From NCBI RefSeq assembly GCF_016808095.1, contig NC_068976.1, forward strand, positions 34,466,371-34,530,370: 64,000 nt of DNA. Direction: 5' to 3'. The stretch comes from Vigna angularis (taxonomy: Eukaryota; Streptophyta; Magnoliopsida; Fabales; Fabaceae). The translations under genes were made by a program, and so were the position numbers. Position 1 is the first letter of the stretch. Each line of letters opens with the position of its first letter. The notes beneath the pieces are model-generated. The model made no database searches. It worked only from the letters and a program-made list of their open reading frames with translations, and was not told the DNA's origin. Below, in pieces: positions 1-11,486 of this stretch.

Positions 1-35
1 TTCTCTTTCAGTTCTACTATTTTGTTTTAGGAAAA

Positions 36-45
36 TGGTATGTCG
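36..45. repeat. Left target-site duplication of the giant MULE
   Basis: TGGTATGTCG lies immediately outside the left terminal repeat and pairs with TGGAATATCG at 16963-16972, with 2 mismatches in 10. Confidence 0.6.
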
Positions 46-599
46 ACAACGAATTTTTGCCAACAATTTGACAACGCCACGTGTCTTCCATGCATTGGCT
101 AATTACATTGAAAGTAAAAAAGGAAAAGGTTATGAGGCGAGGGGTATTTGTGGGATTTGCAGTTTAAAACTTTAGGAAATGGGTTTGGCGATTTAGGGTG
201 GGCAATACGTGCGTTCAACCCTTCCATCTTGTCTCTGGCTCTGTCCTCCATCTTCACCCTTCCATCTTCTCTTTCGCTCTCTCCTCCATCTTGTCTGTCG
301 CTCTGACGTCCATCTTCTCTGTCGCTGTGTCCTACTTCTTCTCTATCGCTCTTTCCTCCATTTTCAAGCCTATTGTAGTTGTGTTTTCGCATTTGGAAGG
401 CGGGTGTGGACTTCTGTCTGGTTATTTTGTTGTGGATTTCCCGTCTGGTGGAGGAGGCTGTGGAGCATAGTTATCCATCTTTGTTGGTGTAAGTAAAAAT
501 GGCCGAGCCTTGACATTGTCTTTTACATTGTGTTTTTGGTGTTTCATTAACCTTATTGATATAACGAGTGTTGAATGTTATCTTGTTAGGGCCGTTTCA

Positions 600-3500
600 A
601 TGGAAGGGAAAAAACCAAGTGTAAGAAAAATATAAATTTTGTGTTTATATATTATTTGATTATCGTATCAATTGTAGTTATTAATAAATTGATGATCATA
701 TTTTTGTAGTGGCGGCTTCTTATCTCGATGGAGTCATCAATCATTATTGAAATGAATCGTTTACTACGAAAGTGTCATGTGGAGCGGATTAGGATGACTC
801 CATTTATGTGGTGTTTGAATATTGGAAGCCCTGTGGAGGTGAATTTGAAATTGTTGAAGGTTATGGTTTGCAGGTGGGTCGGGCATGATAATAGTTTTAG
901 AGGAAGTCAACAGCTGGTGCCGTTTTCAGTTATTGATGTGTTCATGAGCATAGGGTTAGAGATAGGTGGTTTACAGATTCCGTTTGATGAAGTAGTTGTT
1001 GGATTGGTTGATGAAATGTTCAAATCAAAAACTATAAGTTTGAAGGACTTGACGAACATGTTTAATGTCATTGTGCATGATAATAACATTGATGTTGATG
1101 TAGTATGTAGGTTATATATATTAGTTTGTTTGGTTGTTTTCTATTTTCCTAGGAAATCAAGGCATGTTTGTAACATGCCTTTTGCAGTGTTAGATGACTT
1201 AGACAGTTTGTGTCTATACGATTGGTGCACCGGTGTACATAAACATATTGTAGAGAATTTAAATAAATGTAAGAAGAAAATTATGAGAGGAGGTATCGCG
1301 TAGTCACTCACTCTTAGTGGCAATGTGGCAGTGTTGCAGGTAACATGATTTGTAGTTTATTATTTTGATGTACTGCAGAACATTGTGAATTAGGTTTGAT
1401 GAAATAATATTATGATGTTGTAGGCTTGGGCGGTTGAAAGACTTTCTTTGCATGGTCATGCTTCACACAGGTTTTTCCCGCGCATAATGCGATGGTTCCC
1501 GTATAAATCAAGGACCGAAAAAATTGAACATATATTTAAGACCGAAGATGTAAGTGTTTTGAAATTCATTATTTTTTTATGTAAAAATGGATTGTCTTTT
1601 TTGTCAAAATTTGTTGTGTGATATTGGTGTAGTTAAATATGGAGTGGTATGTACGAAAGGAAGATCGTCATCGGCCGGAAATCCGTGCAGCTTTCAACAT
1701 GGATGACGGAGGGATGAGTGAAGGATCCTTGGCTGAAGGATCGAAGGTTGAGAAAGATGATGACGAAAGCTCTGATGACGGGACATGGGAAGCAGGTGCT
1801 GAGGAGAGATTGAGGAAAAACAATGAAGATATCAGAGCATTGAATGCCAAGATTGGAGTTCTTACTAGGGAGTTATTCGAAATTTGTCAAACTCCAATCT
1901 TTACTGAAGAAGATGCATGTGGCACTGATGAAGAGGTTGGTGGTGGAGTTGATGAAGTAGCTGAAGTTGGTGGTGACGAGAAGCCTGAAGTTGGGGGTGA
2001 CGAAGAGGCTGAAGTTGGTCGTGATTGTGGATTTGAAGAAGAAGGTGATGGTAATGCAGTTCATGACCCCGTAGGTACATATATTGAAGTAAGAGGGGAG
2101 GATAAAACTGCACATGAAGATGAGATAGTTTCAAGATCTGTTGATAACATTGTTTGTATTGAAATCGATGATGATGGTGATGAAGAAGAACGGGAGGTCG
2201 TACCATTGGCTATCCCCCCATTACGCAGTTTTGTTGGTGATCCAAGCACCACTGTTGATGTAGACCAATTGTACAGAGTAGTCAGCGTCAGAGAGATGAC
2301 CGTATACAGGTATATGGTGTGAATTGTAGTTGTGGTTGACGAATCTCTATTGTTTGTGATTGACTAATATTTTTATGTTTAGGGTTGTAAGCGAGATAAT
2401 TGGGCAAACCTTGAGCACGACTTCATTTTACACTTTGGCCCCGATAAAATACGTTGATAACATGGTTAGTATTGTGACAGTTGTTTGTGTTTCATGTTGT
2501 AGTTTACGTTAGTAATGTGATAATTTTTTATTGTGTAGGTGGTGTTATTTGCTTGTACGATGTTTATGTACTTTGAGAAAAGGTTGTGCGGTGTTGTTGA
2601 GAGGATTCATTTTAGTCTGTTATACTCGGTAAATAAAATTTGATATGGTATGATATATTTCATTGAAGAAATGAATTTTGATTGATTTTTGATTGATGAT
2701 TTTGAAATTGTCCACAACACCATATTCTTACTGATTATAGGAAACGTCCACAGAATCGTCATGTTTGGACGCTTCATAACTATAAAACTTATCTGCGTTG
2801 CGATAAGTTTGCACTTGGAGACTTTGGCACAACCGACTTTGTGAGTAACCTTTAATTTCCAATTTTTGTCCACTTTTGGTTGTAAACGTGTAACTGATAT
2901 TGTTTATATTGTTTGTAGTTGTTTATGCCATTTGTCCACGATGATCATTGGTGGTGTTATTCAGTGAAATAGAGTTCATTAGAGATTTTTGTGATTGACT
3001 CATTGGGTAAGGGGATCAGAGACCGGAAAAGGATAGACACAACTGTTGTAAGATTCCACATCTTTCATTGTTGATGACCGTGTGATTATGAGATAACCTT
3101 ATATTGTTTAATAATTTTTTGTATTTGTTAACTGGTAGGCTGAAAATATGGCACGGTTTTTTTGCATGATGATGAATAGACCGGAAGGTAGTATTGGTCC
3201 TTTGATTGTTAAACAAGCAAATATCCCATCCCAACCAAACTTGTAAGTTTCTTGAATTGTAGTGCTGGATTATATTGTGTTGTGATGAATATACGGGCAA
3301 AAGTAATTTAATGTGGTGGGTATATTATTTCAGACATGATTGTGGAGTCATAATGTTGAAAGCAATGGAAATTTGGGATGGAGACAAAAAATACAACGGA
3401 AAAAGCATGCCTGAATATACAACTGTAAGTTGGAACTGTGTGTTTGTTAAAATTATTTTATGTGTTTGTTAAAATTATTTTATGTGTTTGTTTGTAATGG

Positions 3501-3620
3501 GGAAAATGTTGGTTTCAGGAGGAGCTGCTTGGGATTAGAAAGAAATACGTATGTGACTGGATCCTGGACAACGAGAACATAAGACGAATGGAAGCCCTAG
3601 AGTTATATGGCATTGTTTAG
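600..3620 (+). pseudogene. Ulp1-like (C48) cysteine protease gene of the MULE, interrupted by stops
   Basis: Multi-exon gene read through plausible GT-AG introns. Exon 1 starts at ATG 600 (MEGKKPS), exon 2 runs 710-1339, exon 3 1424-1549, then from about 1636 a long acidic exon with repeated GGDE/EVGG segments, and several exons to TAG 3618-3620. The C-terminal half is a C48 (SUMO-protease-like) domain: HVWTLHNY, then HDDHWW with catalytic His at 2946-2948, VIDSLGKG with Asp at 2997-2999, IPSQPN with the oxyanion Gln, and HDCGVIML with catalytic Cys at 3341-3343. The N-terminal part (TPFMWCL...) resembles the DUF1985-like domain in front of Ulp1 in such transposons; that domain name is tentative. 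In-frame TAG codons at 1301-1303 and 2970-2972 break it, both one C-to-T step from CAG. Its N-terminal part is paralogous to the gene at 15187-16706. Confidence 0.75.
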
Positions 3621-3864
3621 GATTGCTAACAAATGAACAGATTTGAATTGTAACACATCATGTTGAAATATGTACATAATGTTATTTGACAATGTAGACT
3701 TTGTGTTTGTAATAAGATTATTGGTTGGTTTTTCAATTTAATTGTTTTGACTTTGTATTTGTTATAATGAATCAATTATTTATTGAAAAATTAACGCACC
3801 ATTATAATAAGTATTTCAAAACTAGGGGAGCATTTTATTAGTTAAATTAAGGGTCATTAATGCG

Positions 3865-6125
3865 AGGGAGTTAATGAAGTTTTGAGTTGGTGATGTTCTG
3901 TGACCTCAAGGAGTGTGGAGTGACCCCTCATGAGTGGGTGGAGCAAGTTGTGCAAGGGATGAGTGAGAGTGTTGGAAAAAGGTTGTGGTAATCGTTTACA
4001 CAGGCAGTGTAAACGATTATCCGAGAGAAAATGAGATTTTGTACAGAAAGTTGAACTGAGGTAGTCAGTCAGGATCACAGGGGTGACCATTGTCAAAACC
4101 AGTGAATTTGAGACACTTTTTCACCTGTGTTTGGAAGCTGGTGGTGTTTAAGTGATGGGAGATGGTGGTGGGTGATGTTCTGTGACCCCAAGGAGTATGG
4201 AGTGACCCCTCATGAGTGGGTGGAGCAAGTTATACAAGGGATGAGTGAGAGTGTTGGAAAAAGGCTGTGGTAATCGTTTACACAGGCAGTGTAAACGATT
4301 ACCCAAGAGAAAATGAGATTTTGTACAGAAAATTCAACTGAACTAGTCAGTCATGGTCACATGGGTGACCATTATCATAACTAGTGACTTTGAGTCACTT
4401 TTGCACGTGTGTTTGGAAGCTAGTGGTGTTTTAGTGATGGGAGATGGTGGTGGGTGATGTTCTATGACCCCAAGGAGTGTGGAGTGACCCCTCATGAGTG
4501 GGTAGAGCAAGTTATACAAGGGATGAGTGAGAGTGTTGGAAAAAGGCTGTGGTAATCGTTTACACAGGCAGTGTAAACGATTACCCGAGAGAAAATGAGA
4601 TTTTGTACAGAAACTTCAACTGAAGTAGTCAGTCATGGTCACATAGGTGACCATTATCAAAACTAGTGACTTTGAGTCACTTTTGCACATGTGTTTGGAA
4701 GCTAGTGGTGTTTGAGTGATGGGAGATGGTGGTGGGTGATGTTCTGTGACCCCAAGGAGTGTGGAGTGACCCCTCATGAGTGGGTGGAGCAAGTTGTGCA
4801 ATGGATGAGTGAGAGTGTTCGAAAAAGGTTGTCGTAATCGTTTACACAGGAGTGTAAACGATTACCTGAGAGAATTTCAGGATTTGTACAGAAAGTTGAA
4901 CCAAGGTACTCAGTCAGGGTCACATGGGTGACCATTGTCAAAACCAGTGACTTTCAGTCACTTTTTCACCTGTGTTTGGAAGCTGGTGGTGTTTGAGTGA
5001 TGGGAGATGGTGATGGGTGATGTTCTGTGACCCCAAGGAGTGTGGAGTGACCCCTCATGAGTGGGGGGAGCAAGTTGTGCAAGGGATGAGTGAGAGTGTT
5101 GAAAAAAGGCTGTGGTAATCGTTTATACAGGCAGTGTAAACGATTACCCGAGAGAAAATGAGATTTTGTACAAAAAGTTGAACTGAGGTAGTCAGTCAGG
5201 ATCACAAGGGTGACCATTGTCAAAACCATTGACTTTGAGTCACTTTTTCACCTGTGTTTTGTAGCTGGTGGTGTTTGAGTGATGGGAAATGGTGGTGGGT
5301 GATGTTCTGTGACCCCAAGTAGTGTGCAGTGACCCCTCATGAGTGGGTGGAGCAAGTTGTGCAATGGATCAGTGAGAGTGTTCGAAAAAGGCTGTGGTAA
5401 TCGTTTACACAGGCAATTTAACGATTACCCGAGAGAAAATGAGATTTTGTACAGAAACTTCAACTGAAGTAGTCAGTCATGGTCACATGGGTGACCATTA
5501 TCAAAACCAGTGACTTTGAGTCACTTTTGCACCTGTGTTTGGAAGCTGGTGGTGTTTGAGTGATGGGAGATGGTGGTGGGTGATGTGCTGTGACCCCAAG
5601 GAGTGTGGAGTGACCCCTCATGAGTGCGGGGAGCAAGTTGTGCAAGGGATTAGTGAGAGTGTTGGTAAAACCCTGTGGTAATCGTTTACACAGGCAGTGT
5701 AAACGATTACCCGAGAGAATTTCAGGATTTGTACAGAAAGTTGAACTGAGGTACTCAGTCAGGGTCACATGGGTGACCATTGTCAAAACTAGTGACTTTC
5801 AGTCACTTTTTCACCTGTGTTTGGAAGCTGGTGGTGTTTGAGTGATGGGAGATGGTGGTGGGTGATGTGCTGTGACCCCAAGGAGTGTGGAGTGACCCCT
5901 CATGAGTGGGGGGAGCAAGTTGTGCAAGGGATCAGTGAGAGTGTTGGTAAAAGCCTGTGGTAATCGTTTACACAGGCATTGTAAATGATTACCCGAGAGA
6001 ATTTCAATATTTGTACAGAAATTTGAACTGAGGTACTCAGTCAGGGTCACTTGGGTGACCATTGTCAAAACCAGTGACTTTCAGTCACTTTTTCACCTGT
6101 GTTTTGAAGCTGGTGGTGTTTGGAA
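3865..6125. repeat. Tandem array A: eight copies of a 282-bp unit
   Basis: The anchor TAATCGTTTA starts at 3989, 4271, 4553, 4835, 5116, 5398, 5679 and 5961, a spacing of 281-282 bp, giving eight units. Each unit holds a near-perfect hairpin (TAATCGTTTACAC, a 5-base spacer, then its complement), the block GTGACCCCAAGGAGTGTGG and short GTGACCAT/GTCACTTT motifs. The same unit lies in inverted orientation at 12720-14940. Unit-to-unit differences are scattered single bases and small indels. Confidence 0.93.
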
Positions 6126-6144
6126 GCCTTGTTTGGAAGCTGGT

Positions 6145-6241
6145 AAACTGCAATTGTATTAAGTGTATCATTAATTGAACATTACATATTAAATATCGAA
6201 AATTGAGGAACCAGTTTGACGCTAAAGAACTTCATTAAATT
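6145..6241. repeat. Inner extension of the inverted arm next to array A
   Basis: Beyond the last 282-bp unit the sequence (for example GAGGAACCAGTTTGACGCTA) is found in reverse complement at about 12625-12722. The inverted duplication therefore extends past the tandem array towards the central genes. Confidence 0.8.
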
Positions 6242-6320
6242 AAAGACTTGAAATTGTCAAAGTAGGAACTGAGGTACATAGTTTTTTATAATGCAGAAAA
6301 TAAAGCCTAAACAAGCAATT

Positions 6321-7502
6321 CTAAGTCTGAGGAATGTTTTCAGAAGCACTTTGCAAGTGTTGCAGTTGTTGTTCAATGTTCCCAACGCGTGATTGCAACG
6401 CATCAAACCTTGTATTGATGACGATGTCCATGTTTCCAAATCGAGTTTCAAGGGCATCAAATCGAGTTTCAAACGCATCAAATCTTGTACCAACGAAGGT
6501 GTGAAGTTCTTCTATGCGGTTGATGACATTATTTAGTGTTGTAGATGACCTGCCATGTTGATCTTCTTCTCCTTGTTCTTGTTGACCTTCTTGTAAGGGG
6601 GGATGGGGGGCGTTGCCTTTGGGAACCCATTCTCCTTCAGCATTTTGTACATAACCAAATGATGCTACAACTTCACAACCAATTTTTGACTTCAACTTCA
6701 CTTCTGAAATGGGATCAGTGTCAGTAGGCACTTCAAAGTGTTCCATGAAGATGGTTATCAAATGTGGATATGGCAACTTTGCGTTCTCCCTTAATTCTCT
6801 TTTCATCTTATATCTAATAAGATGTCCCCAGTTAATGGGAATGGCATTGAAAAATGCCCATAACAGCATAATATCCTCTTCGTATGCCTGACCAATATTG
6901 GTTGCACGAGGAATTAATACTCGAGTGAGAACGTAATGAAGTATCCTTAGTTGAACCTTCATTTGGCCCGCTAGTATTCTGGATTGTATGACTGCATCAT
7001 CTCTACACACTAGTTGCCTTGCAGTAACAGAATCGTATTGTTCTTTCCACTCATCTAGAAGTTTTCCTTCATAACGAACACCATCAGAGGGGAGATTAGT
7101 GAGTTGTTGAAAAAGATTAGGGCTGAGCCTAATTTTCACACCTTTTACCTCGCTTCGAATAACCCCAGTATCCGATATTGACATGTTGCTATAGAACACT
7201 CTCACTAATTCTGGGTGGTAATGTCTTCTTAAAGACACAAATTTAGTCAGCCCAGCTTCGACCAATATGTCATAGAATCGAAAATTTTTTCCTTCAAAGT
7301 AACCGTTATCTAGATACTTACTTTCCAATATTTCACGATTGACAAAATGTTGAGCATATTTCTCCTGTTGCTCATCCGAGGAGAAGAGATCATTGTTAGA
7401 CATTGGAGGGGATGAGGATGGTGACGGGGTTGAACTCCGGCGGCGTCGACGTCCACCAACGGAAGAAGATGCCTTTTGTTTCTTGGTTCCACGATCAGCC
7501 AT
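6321..7502 (-). CDS. Putative plant transposon protein (PF20167-like), single exon, 393 aa
   Basis: One uninterrupted 393-residue reading frame starting at MADRGTKKQK (start codon 7500-7502). The N-terminus is basic and serine-rich (RRRRR then SSTPSPSSS), probably disordered and nuclear. Residues ~45-290 resemble the plant-specific domain called 'putative plant transposon protein' (FVNREILESKYLDN, LSPNLFQQLTNLPSDG, TRQLVCRDDAV, LIPRATNIGQAYEEDIMLLW, GHLIRYKMKRE). The C-terminus (~310-390) has repeated TRFDALETRF-type heptads that should form a coiled coil. The biochemical role of the family is unknown to me. It lies between array A and the transposase, on the transposase strand, and is the only long intact frame in the element besides the transposase. 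Its start region and promoter are duplicated at 7482-8453. Confidence 0.7.
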   Translation of the reverse strand: MADRGTKKQKASSSVGGRRRRRSSTPSPSSSPPMSNNDLFSSDEQQEKYAQHFVNREILESKYLDNGYFEGKNFRFYDILVEAGLTKFVSLRRHYHPELVRVFYSNMSISDTGVIRSEVKGVKIRLSPNLFQQLTNLPSDGVRYEGKLLDEWKEQYDSVTARQLVCRDDAVIQSRILAGQMKVQLRILHYVLTRVLIPRATNIGQAYEEDIMLLWAFFNAIPINWGHLIRYKMKRELRENAKLPYPHLITIFMEHFEVPTDTDPISEVKLKSKIGCEVVASFGYVQNAEGEWVPKGNAPHPPLQEGQQEQGEEDQHGRSSTTLNNVINRIEELHTFVGTRFDAFETRFDALETRFGNMDIVINTRFDALQSRVGNIEQQLQHLQSASENIPQT

Positions 7503-8453
7503 TTAATTTTGTTTAGGGTTTTGCACTGAGAGAAGCGAGGTTTTGCAAACATTTTTTAGGAAGGACGTGATTGGGCGGTTACGTACACGATTGCAAGATA
7601 TAGACGTTGTCAACGTACTGATGTAGTGGGTAGTTTTTTTTAATGAACTGTAACGTGTAATCGATTACGACTTCCTCGTAATCGATTACAATGGTAATTT
7701 TTGTTCTATTCATATGCATTCCAAACATTCATCAATGGGATTTCATGGACGACCATTGTCACTTACAAAAACATAATAAATTGACATAAAAACAGCAAAG
7801 CAGTTGTATATATCAACTGATGTTGTTATCGAAATTGTTATGCACAACTGACAACAACGACAAAAATCCAAAATGACCCATTTCGGTTTGTTCTGATAGT
7901 TGGGTAGAGTCGGCTTGAAACTGTACATGGTCATCACGTTCAACAACATTAGATGCCCTTTCCCCTTCTTGGTTCCACGATCAGCCATTTAATTTTGTTT
8001 AGGGTTTTGCACTGAGAGAAGCGAGGTTTTGCAAACATTTTTGAGGAAGGACGTGATTGGGCGGTTACGTACACGATTGCAAGATATAGACGTTGTCAAC
8101 GTACTGATGTAGTGGGTAGTTTTTTTTAATGAACTGTAACGTGTAATCGATTACGACTTCCTCGTAATCGATTACAATGGTAATTTTTGTTCTATTCATA
8201 TGCATTCCAAACATTCATCAATGGGATTTCATGGACGACCATTGTCACTTACAAAAACATAATAAATTGACATAAAAACAGCAAAGCAATTGTATATATC
8301 AACTGATGTTGTTATCGAAATTGTTATGCACAGCTGACAACAACGAAAAAAATCCAAAATGACCCATTTCGGTTTGTTCTGATAGTTGGGTAGAGTCGGC
8401 TTGAAACTGTACATGGTCATCACGTTCAACAACATTAGATGCCCTTTCCCCCT
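7482..8453. repeat. 486-bp tandem duplication spanning the start and upstream region of the transposon-protein gene
   Basis: Copy 1 (7482-7967) and copy 2 (7968-8453) are nearly identical; I saw only a few differences, for example CACAACTGAC versus CACAGCTGAC. The unit begins with CTTGGTTCCACGATCAGCCA, which encodes the MADRGTK start on the minus strand, so a second in-frame start copy sits at 7986-7988 and reads MADRGTKKGK before running into the upstream sequence. Each copy carries two TAATCGATTAC motifs about 10 bp apart. Confidence 0.92.
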
Positions 8454-8524
8454 ACAACAACACAACCACTAAGTACAACAAAATTGTTACAGAATAAAGT
8501 TTGTAATGAATAATTTGGAGGTAA

Positions 8525-10720
8525 TTAATGACTCACGCATTGTTCGGTGGGTGGTGTTGAAGTCTTTGTGAACGAAGCTGACTTTCTTCTTTGGGTTCTT
8601 TTCTCAATACTGGACTTCAACCTGTTTGTGCGTGGACGTCCTTTTCGCTTAACAGTTGCAGGACTGTGTACAAGGACATCAGATATTCGAATTGGACTAT
8701 GTGGCATTGACGTGCATGCACCAAGATCGTATCTTAGTTGGCCTGCATCACTAATGATGTTATTTGTCATGAAAGAACTGAAGCCAAATTTTTTACCCAA
8801 ACAATTAATATCTTTTTCCAATTCTGTACTAGCAACCTCAGACTCACATGCAACTTCAGCAATTTCAAAAAAACGTTTGCACAACAGTTTGTATCTTTCC
8901 ATGCGTGGGTCATTAGTGGAGTTACTATACGATGTCATTAGTGTGTGTCTTCTTCGGATATTTTTGCTCCAACGCCGCAAAATGTATTGGGAGGGAACAC
9001 TGTAAACATCTTCTTGACCAAATACCAAGAGGGAATGCCGACATATAATTCCTCTAAACTCAAATAGTTGGCAAGAGCAAGTGCTTGTCTGTGTCAGGGG
9101 ATCAAATTGAACTTTGTAAAATTTATCTGGTAAACGATTACCCTCCCACATTTGTTCCTCTTTTATAGTGTAAGTGTTCCTTAAGTCCTCCTTTAAGGTG
9201 TCTTTGATGAAACAATTCATCCTTGAACGAAATTCAGTTTGGACCTCCTCAAACTTTGCATGTGTGTATTGGACTTGAAATTGTCTCTCAATCGGTGACT
9301 GAGAGCCACATGCAATAGTGGTGTTCATGGACGAGAAGTCCGCTTCGATTTCCTTCTGCGCCTTTACCCTAACGGCATTGTCGTATTGGACCACAAATTG
9401 TTGAAGTGTGGTTGTGGAATTGATAAATCCATCAAAAAAAGCATTCATCCCCTCACTTCTCTGAGTCGTAGACATGCCGGCCCAAAAATATTTTTTCAAG
9501 TAACACGGAACCCATTTATGTCTATCTTCGTACAAATTACATAGCCATTCATTTTGCTCCAATCCATGTTTGGCAAGTAGTTCCTCCCAACCATTTTCAA
9601 ATTCTCTTGGACAAACACAATTATATATAAGCGCATGTAGCTCGGTTTTGATAGCGGGATTATTTCTATAGCCGTGCAATTTTTCAGGCAACTTCTTCAG
9701 GATGTGCCATAAACACCACCTGTGCCTCGTATCAGGAAACACTTGTTCAATAGCATTGGCCATTGCCCTGCATTGGTCAGTAATAATACCTTGAGGACTC
9801 TTATTACGCATGCATCTTAGCCAACATTGGAACAACCATACAAATGAGGCAGTGTCTTCCGAAGACAACAATCCACATCCAAGTAAAATGGAGTGTCCAT
9901 GATGGTTAACTCCAACAAAAGGCGCAAATGGCATGTCGTACTTATTTGTCAAGTAAGTCGTGTCAAAGGAAACAACATCACCAAATTCTTCACATGCAGC
10001 ACGACTTCTTGCATCAGCCCAAAACACACTACAGATTTTATTCCCTTCATCTAGTGCAATGTCATAGAAGAACTCGTTATTTCTATCTTTCATTGAAGAA
10101 AAGTGTCGTAGGAGTGCCTTACCATCACCATCTTTACATAAAGATCTTCTATGTTGGCCAATGTAGTTTCGAGCGTCCCGCTCGACGAAGTCCATGTTTT
10201 CATAGCCCCCGGCATCGTTGACAATGCTAAGGAAACTCTTATTTAACCTAACTCCAGCATCATGGTTGACCTCCAAGGTGTGTTTTTCTTGCATGCTTAA
10301 CTTTCTATTCACTGCAAATAGTTTGGAGTTATTTGGGCAAAGATCATGGTTGTGGTCCAGAACAACCGTCCTTATAAACCACTTGTCCTCCTTCTTTGCA
10401 ATGGTTATCCCAGCAGGACATTGGTTAATTTGACTTGGAAGTGTTTTCACCACTGGTTTGACGGAAGACACATATTTGCCCTCCCTTGAACAAACTATTC
10501 TCAAGTAGTACACGTTGTTGTCTTTATCTTTTTTAGAAGTTCTAGTCCGCACCGAAAACCCACGTCTAATGGCGTAGTTTGTGTAAAAAATTTTAGCTTT
10601 AATCATTGATTCAAAACACATATGCACTGTTGGGTCCATTTCCAATAAACTCTCATTACGGTCATCAACATTGTCATTATACTCATTCACTTCATCCACA
10701 TCAATTGTGTGCGTCGACAT
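8525..10720 (-). CDS. FAR1-type MULE transposase (MURA-like)
   Basis: Open frame of 731 aa from ATG at 10718-10720 (MSTHTIDVDEVNEY) to TAA at 8525-8527. The open frame runs further upstream to a TTG, but that stretch looks like intron: a GGTACGT donor near 10839 and a TTTTTTAG acceptor near 10790 suggest a further 5' exon that I could not close. Domains in order: FAR1 zinc-binding DNA-binding domain (FYTNYAIRRGFSVRTRT ... LDHNHDLCP); MULE transposase core with VVSFDTTY and IITDQCRAM supplying two acidic residues and RHRWCLWHILKK the C/H motif; a SWIM zinc finger (CSCQLFEFRGIICRHSLLVF); and a basic C-terminus (KRKGRPRTN). No stop interrupts it, so it could still make protein. It would cut and rejoin the element ends in the nucleus. 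Confidence 0.9.
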   Translation of the reverse strand: MSTHTIDVDEVNEYNDNVDDRNESLLEMDPTVHMCFESMIKAKIFYTNYAIRRGFSVRTRTSKKDKDNNVYYLRIVCSREGKYVSSVKPVVKTLPSQINQCPAGITIAKKEDKWFIRTVVLDHNHDLCPNNSKLFAVNRKLSMQEKHTLEVNHDAGVRLNKSFLSIVNDAGGYENMDFVERDARNYIGQHRRSLCKDGDGKALLRHFSSMKDRNNEFFYDIALDEGNKICSVFWADARSRAACEEFGDVVSFDTTYLTNKYDMPFAPFVGVNHHGHSILLGCGLLSSEDTASFVWLFQCWLRCMRNKSPQGIITDQCRAMANAIEQVFPDTRHRWCLWHILKKLPEKLHGYRNNPAIKTELHALIYNCVCPREFENGWEELLAKHGLEQNEWLCNLYEDRHKWVPCYLKKYFWAGMSTTQRSEGMNAFFDGFINSTTTLQQFVVQYDNAVRVKAQKEIEADFSSMNTTIACGSQSPIERQFQVQYTHAKFEEVQTEFRSRMNCFIKDTLKEDLRNTYTIKEEQMWEGNRLPDKFYKVQFDPLTQTSTCSCQLFEFRGIICRHSLLVFGQEDVYSVPSQYILRRWSKNIRRRHTLMTSYSNSTNDPRMERYKLLCKRFFEIAEVACESEVASTELEKDINCLGKKFGFSSFMTNNIISDAGQLRYDLGACTSMPHSPIRISDVLVHSPATVKRKGRPRTNRLKSSIEKRTQRRKSASFTKTSTPPTEQCVSH

Positions 10721-10879
10721 TAGACCCACCTTTAGAGATAAACCAAATGGTATTCCCTCATCAAACTTATGACAATGACCACTGGCAACTAAAAAATAAT
10801 GAAAATAAACCCATTCACAAAAAGTTAAGTAAAACGTACCGTGGTGGAATATCAAGTGCCCTTTAATGAAGGTCAAATG

Positions 10880-11486
10880 GTCCTAACCAACATCCTCTTC
10901 AACATTTACGTCCACCATAAATGAACCTTATGTGCTTCTCACCAAACCTCCGAACATGGTTGTCGCCCTTCTCTTTAATGAAGACCAAAGTAATTTGTCT
11001 GGAAGTGGTTGGTTAATGGAGGTAAATGTTAACGTTGGATGTTGAGGCAGGTCTGTACTACCGCCAAAGGTATTACTTTTGCCTTCTCAAGCACATATTT
11101 GGTTACGTTCACAATGCATGCATTGAATGTTGTCAGCATAAAGTTTCTCTCTCATAACCCACAATCAATGCTTTTCACTTTTAAAGATTTCCTGTCAAAT
11201 CACACATATCCCCTCAATTAATGTAACTTCATTTTAACAAGTTAACTTTATGGAAATAGATATAAAATTATTATTTTATTTGTTATATTGATTTCATGTA
11301 ATGTGTTTGTCCACCGTAGTTCTGTTTATATATCGGGGACAAACCTATTGTGTACACTTGAACCAGGTGACAATATTTGTAACCCATTTACCATTCTTTG
11401 AGTTGTTAGTTACTTATGTAATGATCCCATTAATGTTTCCCCGTTAACGTCGAATTTTAATTTGGACAGGAAATTTCAGCATAATC
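10880..11486. promoter_or_regulatory. Divergent intergenic region between transposase and HROB-like gene
   Basis: About 600 bp separate the transposase (leftward) and the HROB-like gene (rightward). It probably holds both 5' regions and possibly an upstream transposase exon with ATG near 10917-10919. AT-rich from 11220. I see no decisive promoter motif. Confidence 0.3.

Noticed and set aside
3857..6068. Several minus-strand frames across array A (LSSTFCTKSHFLSGNRL-type)
   Set aside because: They are the reading of the 282-bp tandem repeat, whose length is a multiple of three; no start context, intron or domain supports a gene.
8547..10866. Plus-strand frames opposite the transposase
   Set aside because: Shadows of the transposase on the other strand; none contains a recognisable domain.
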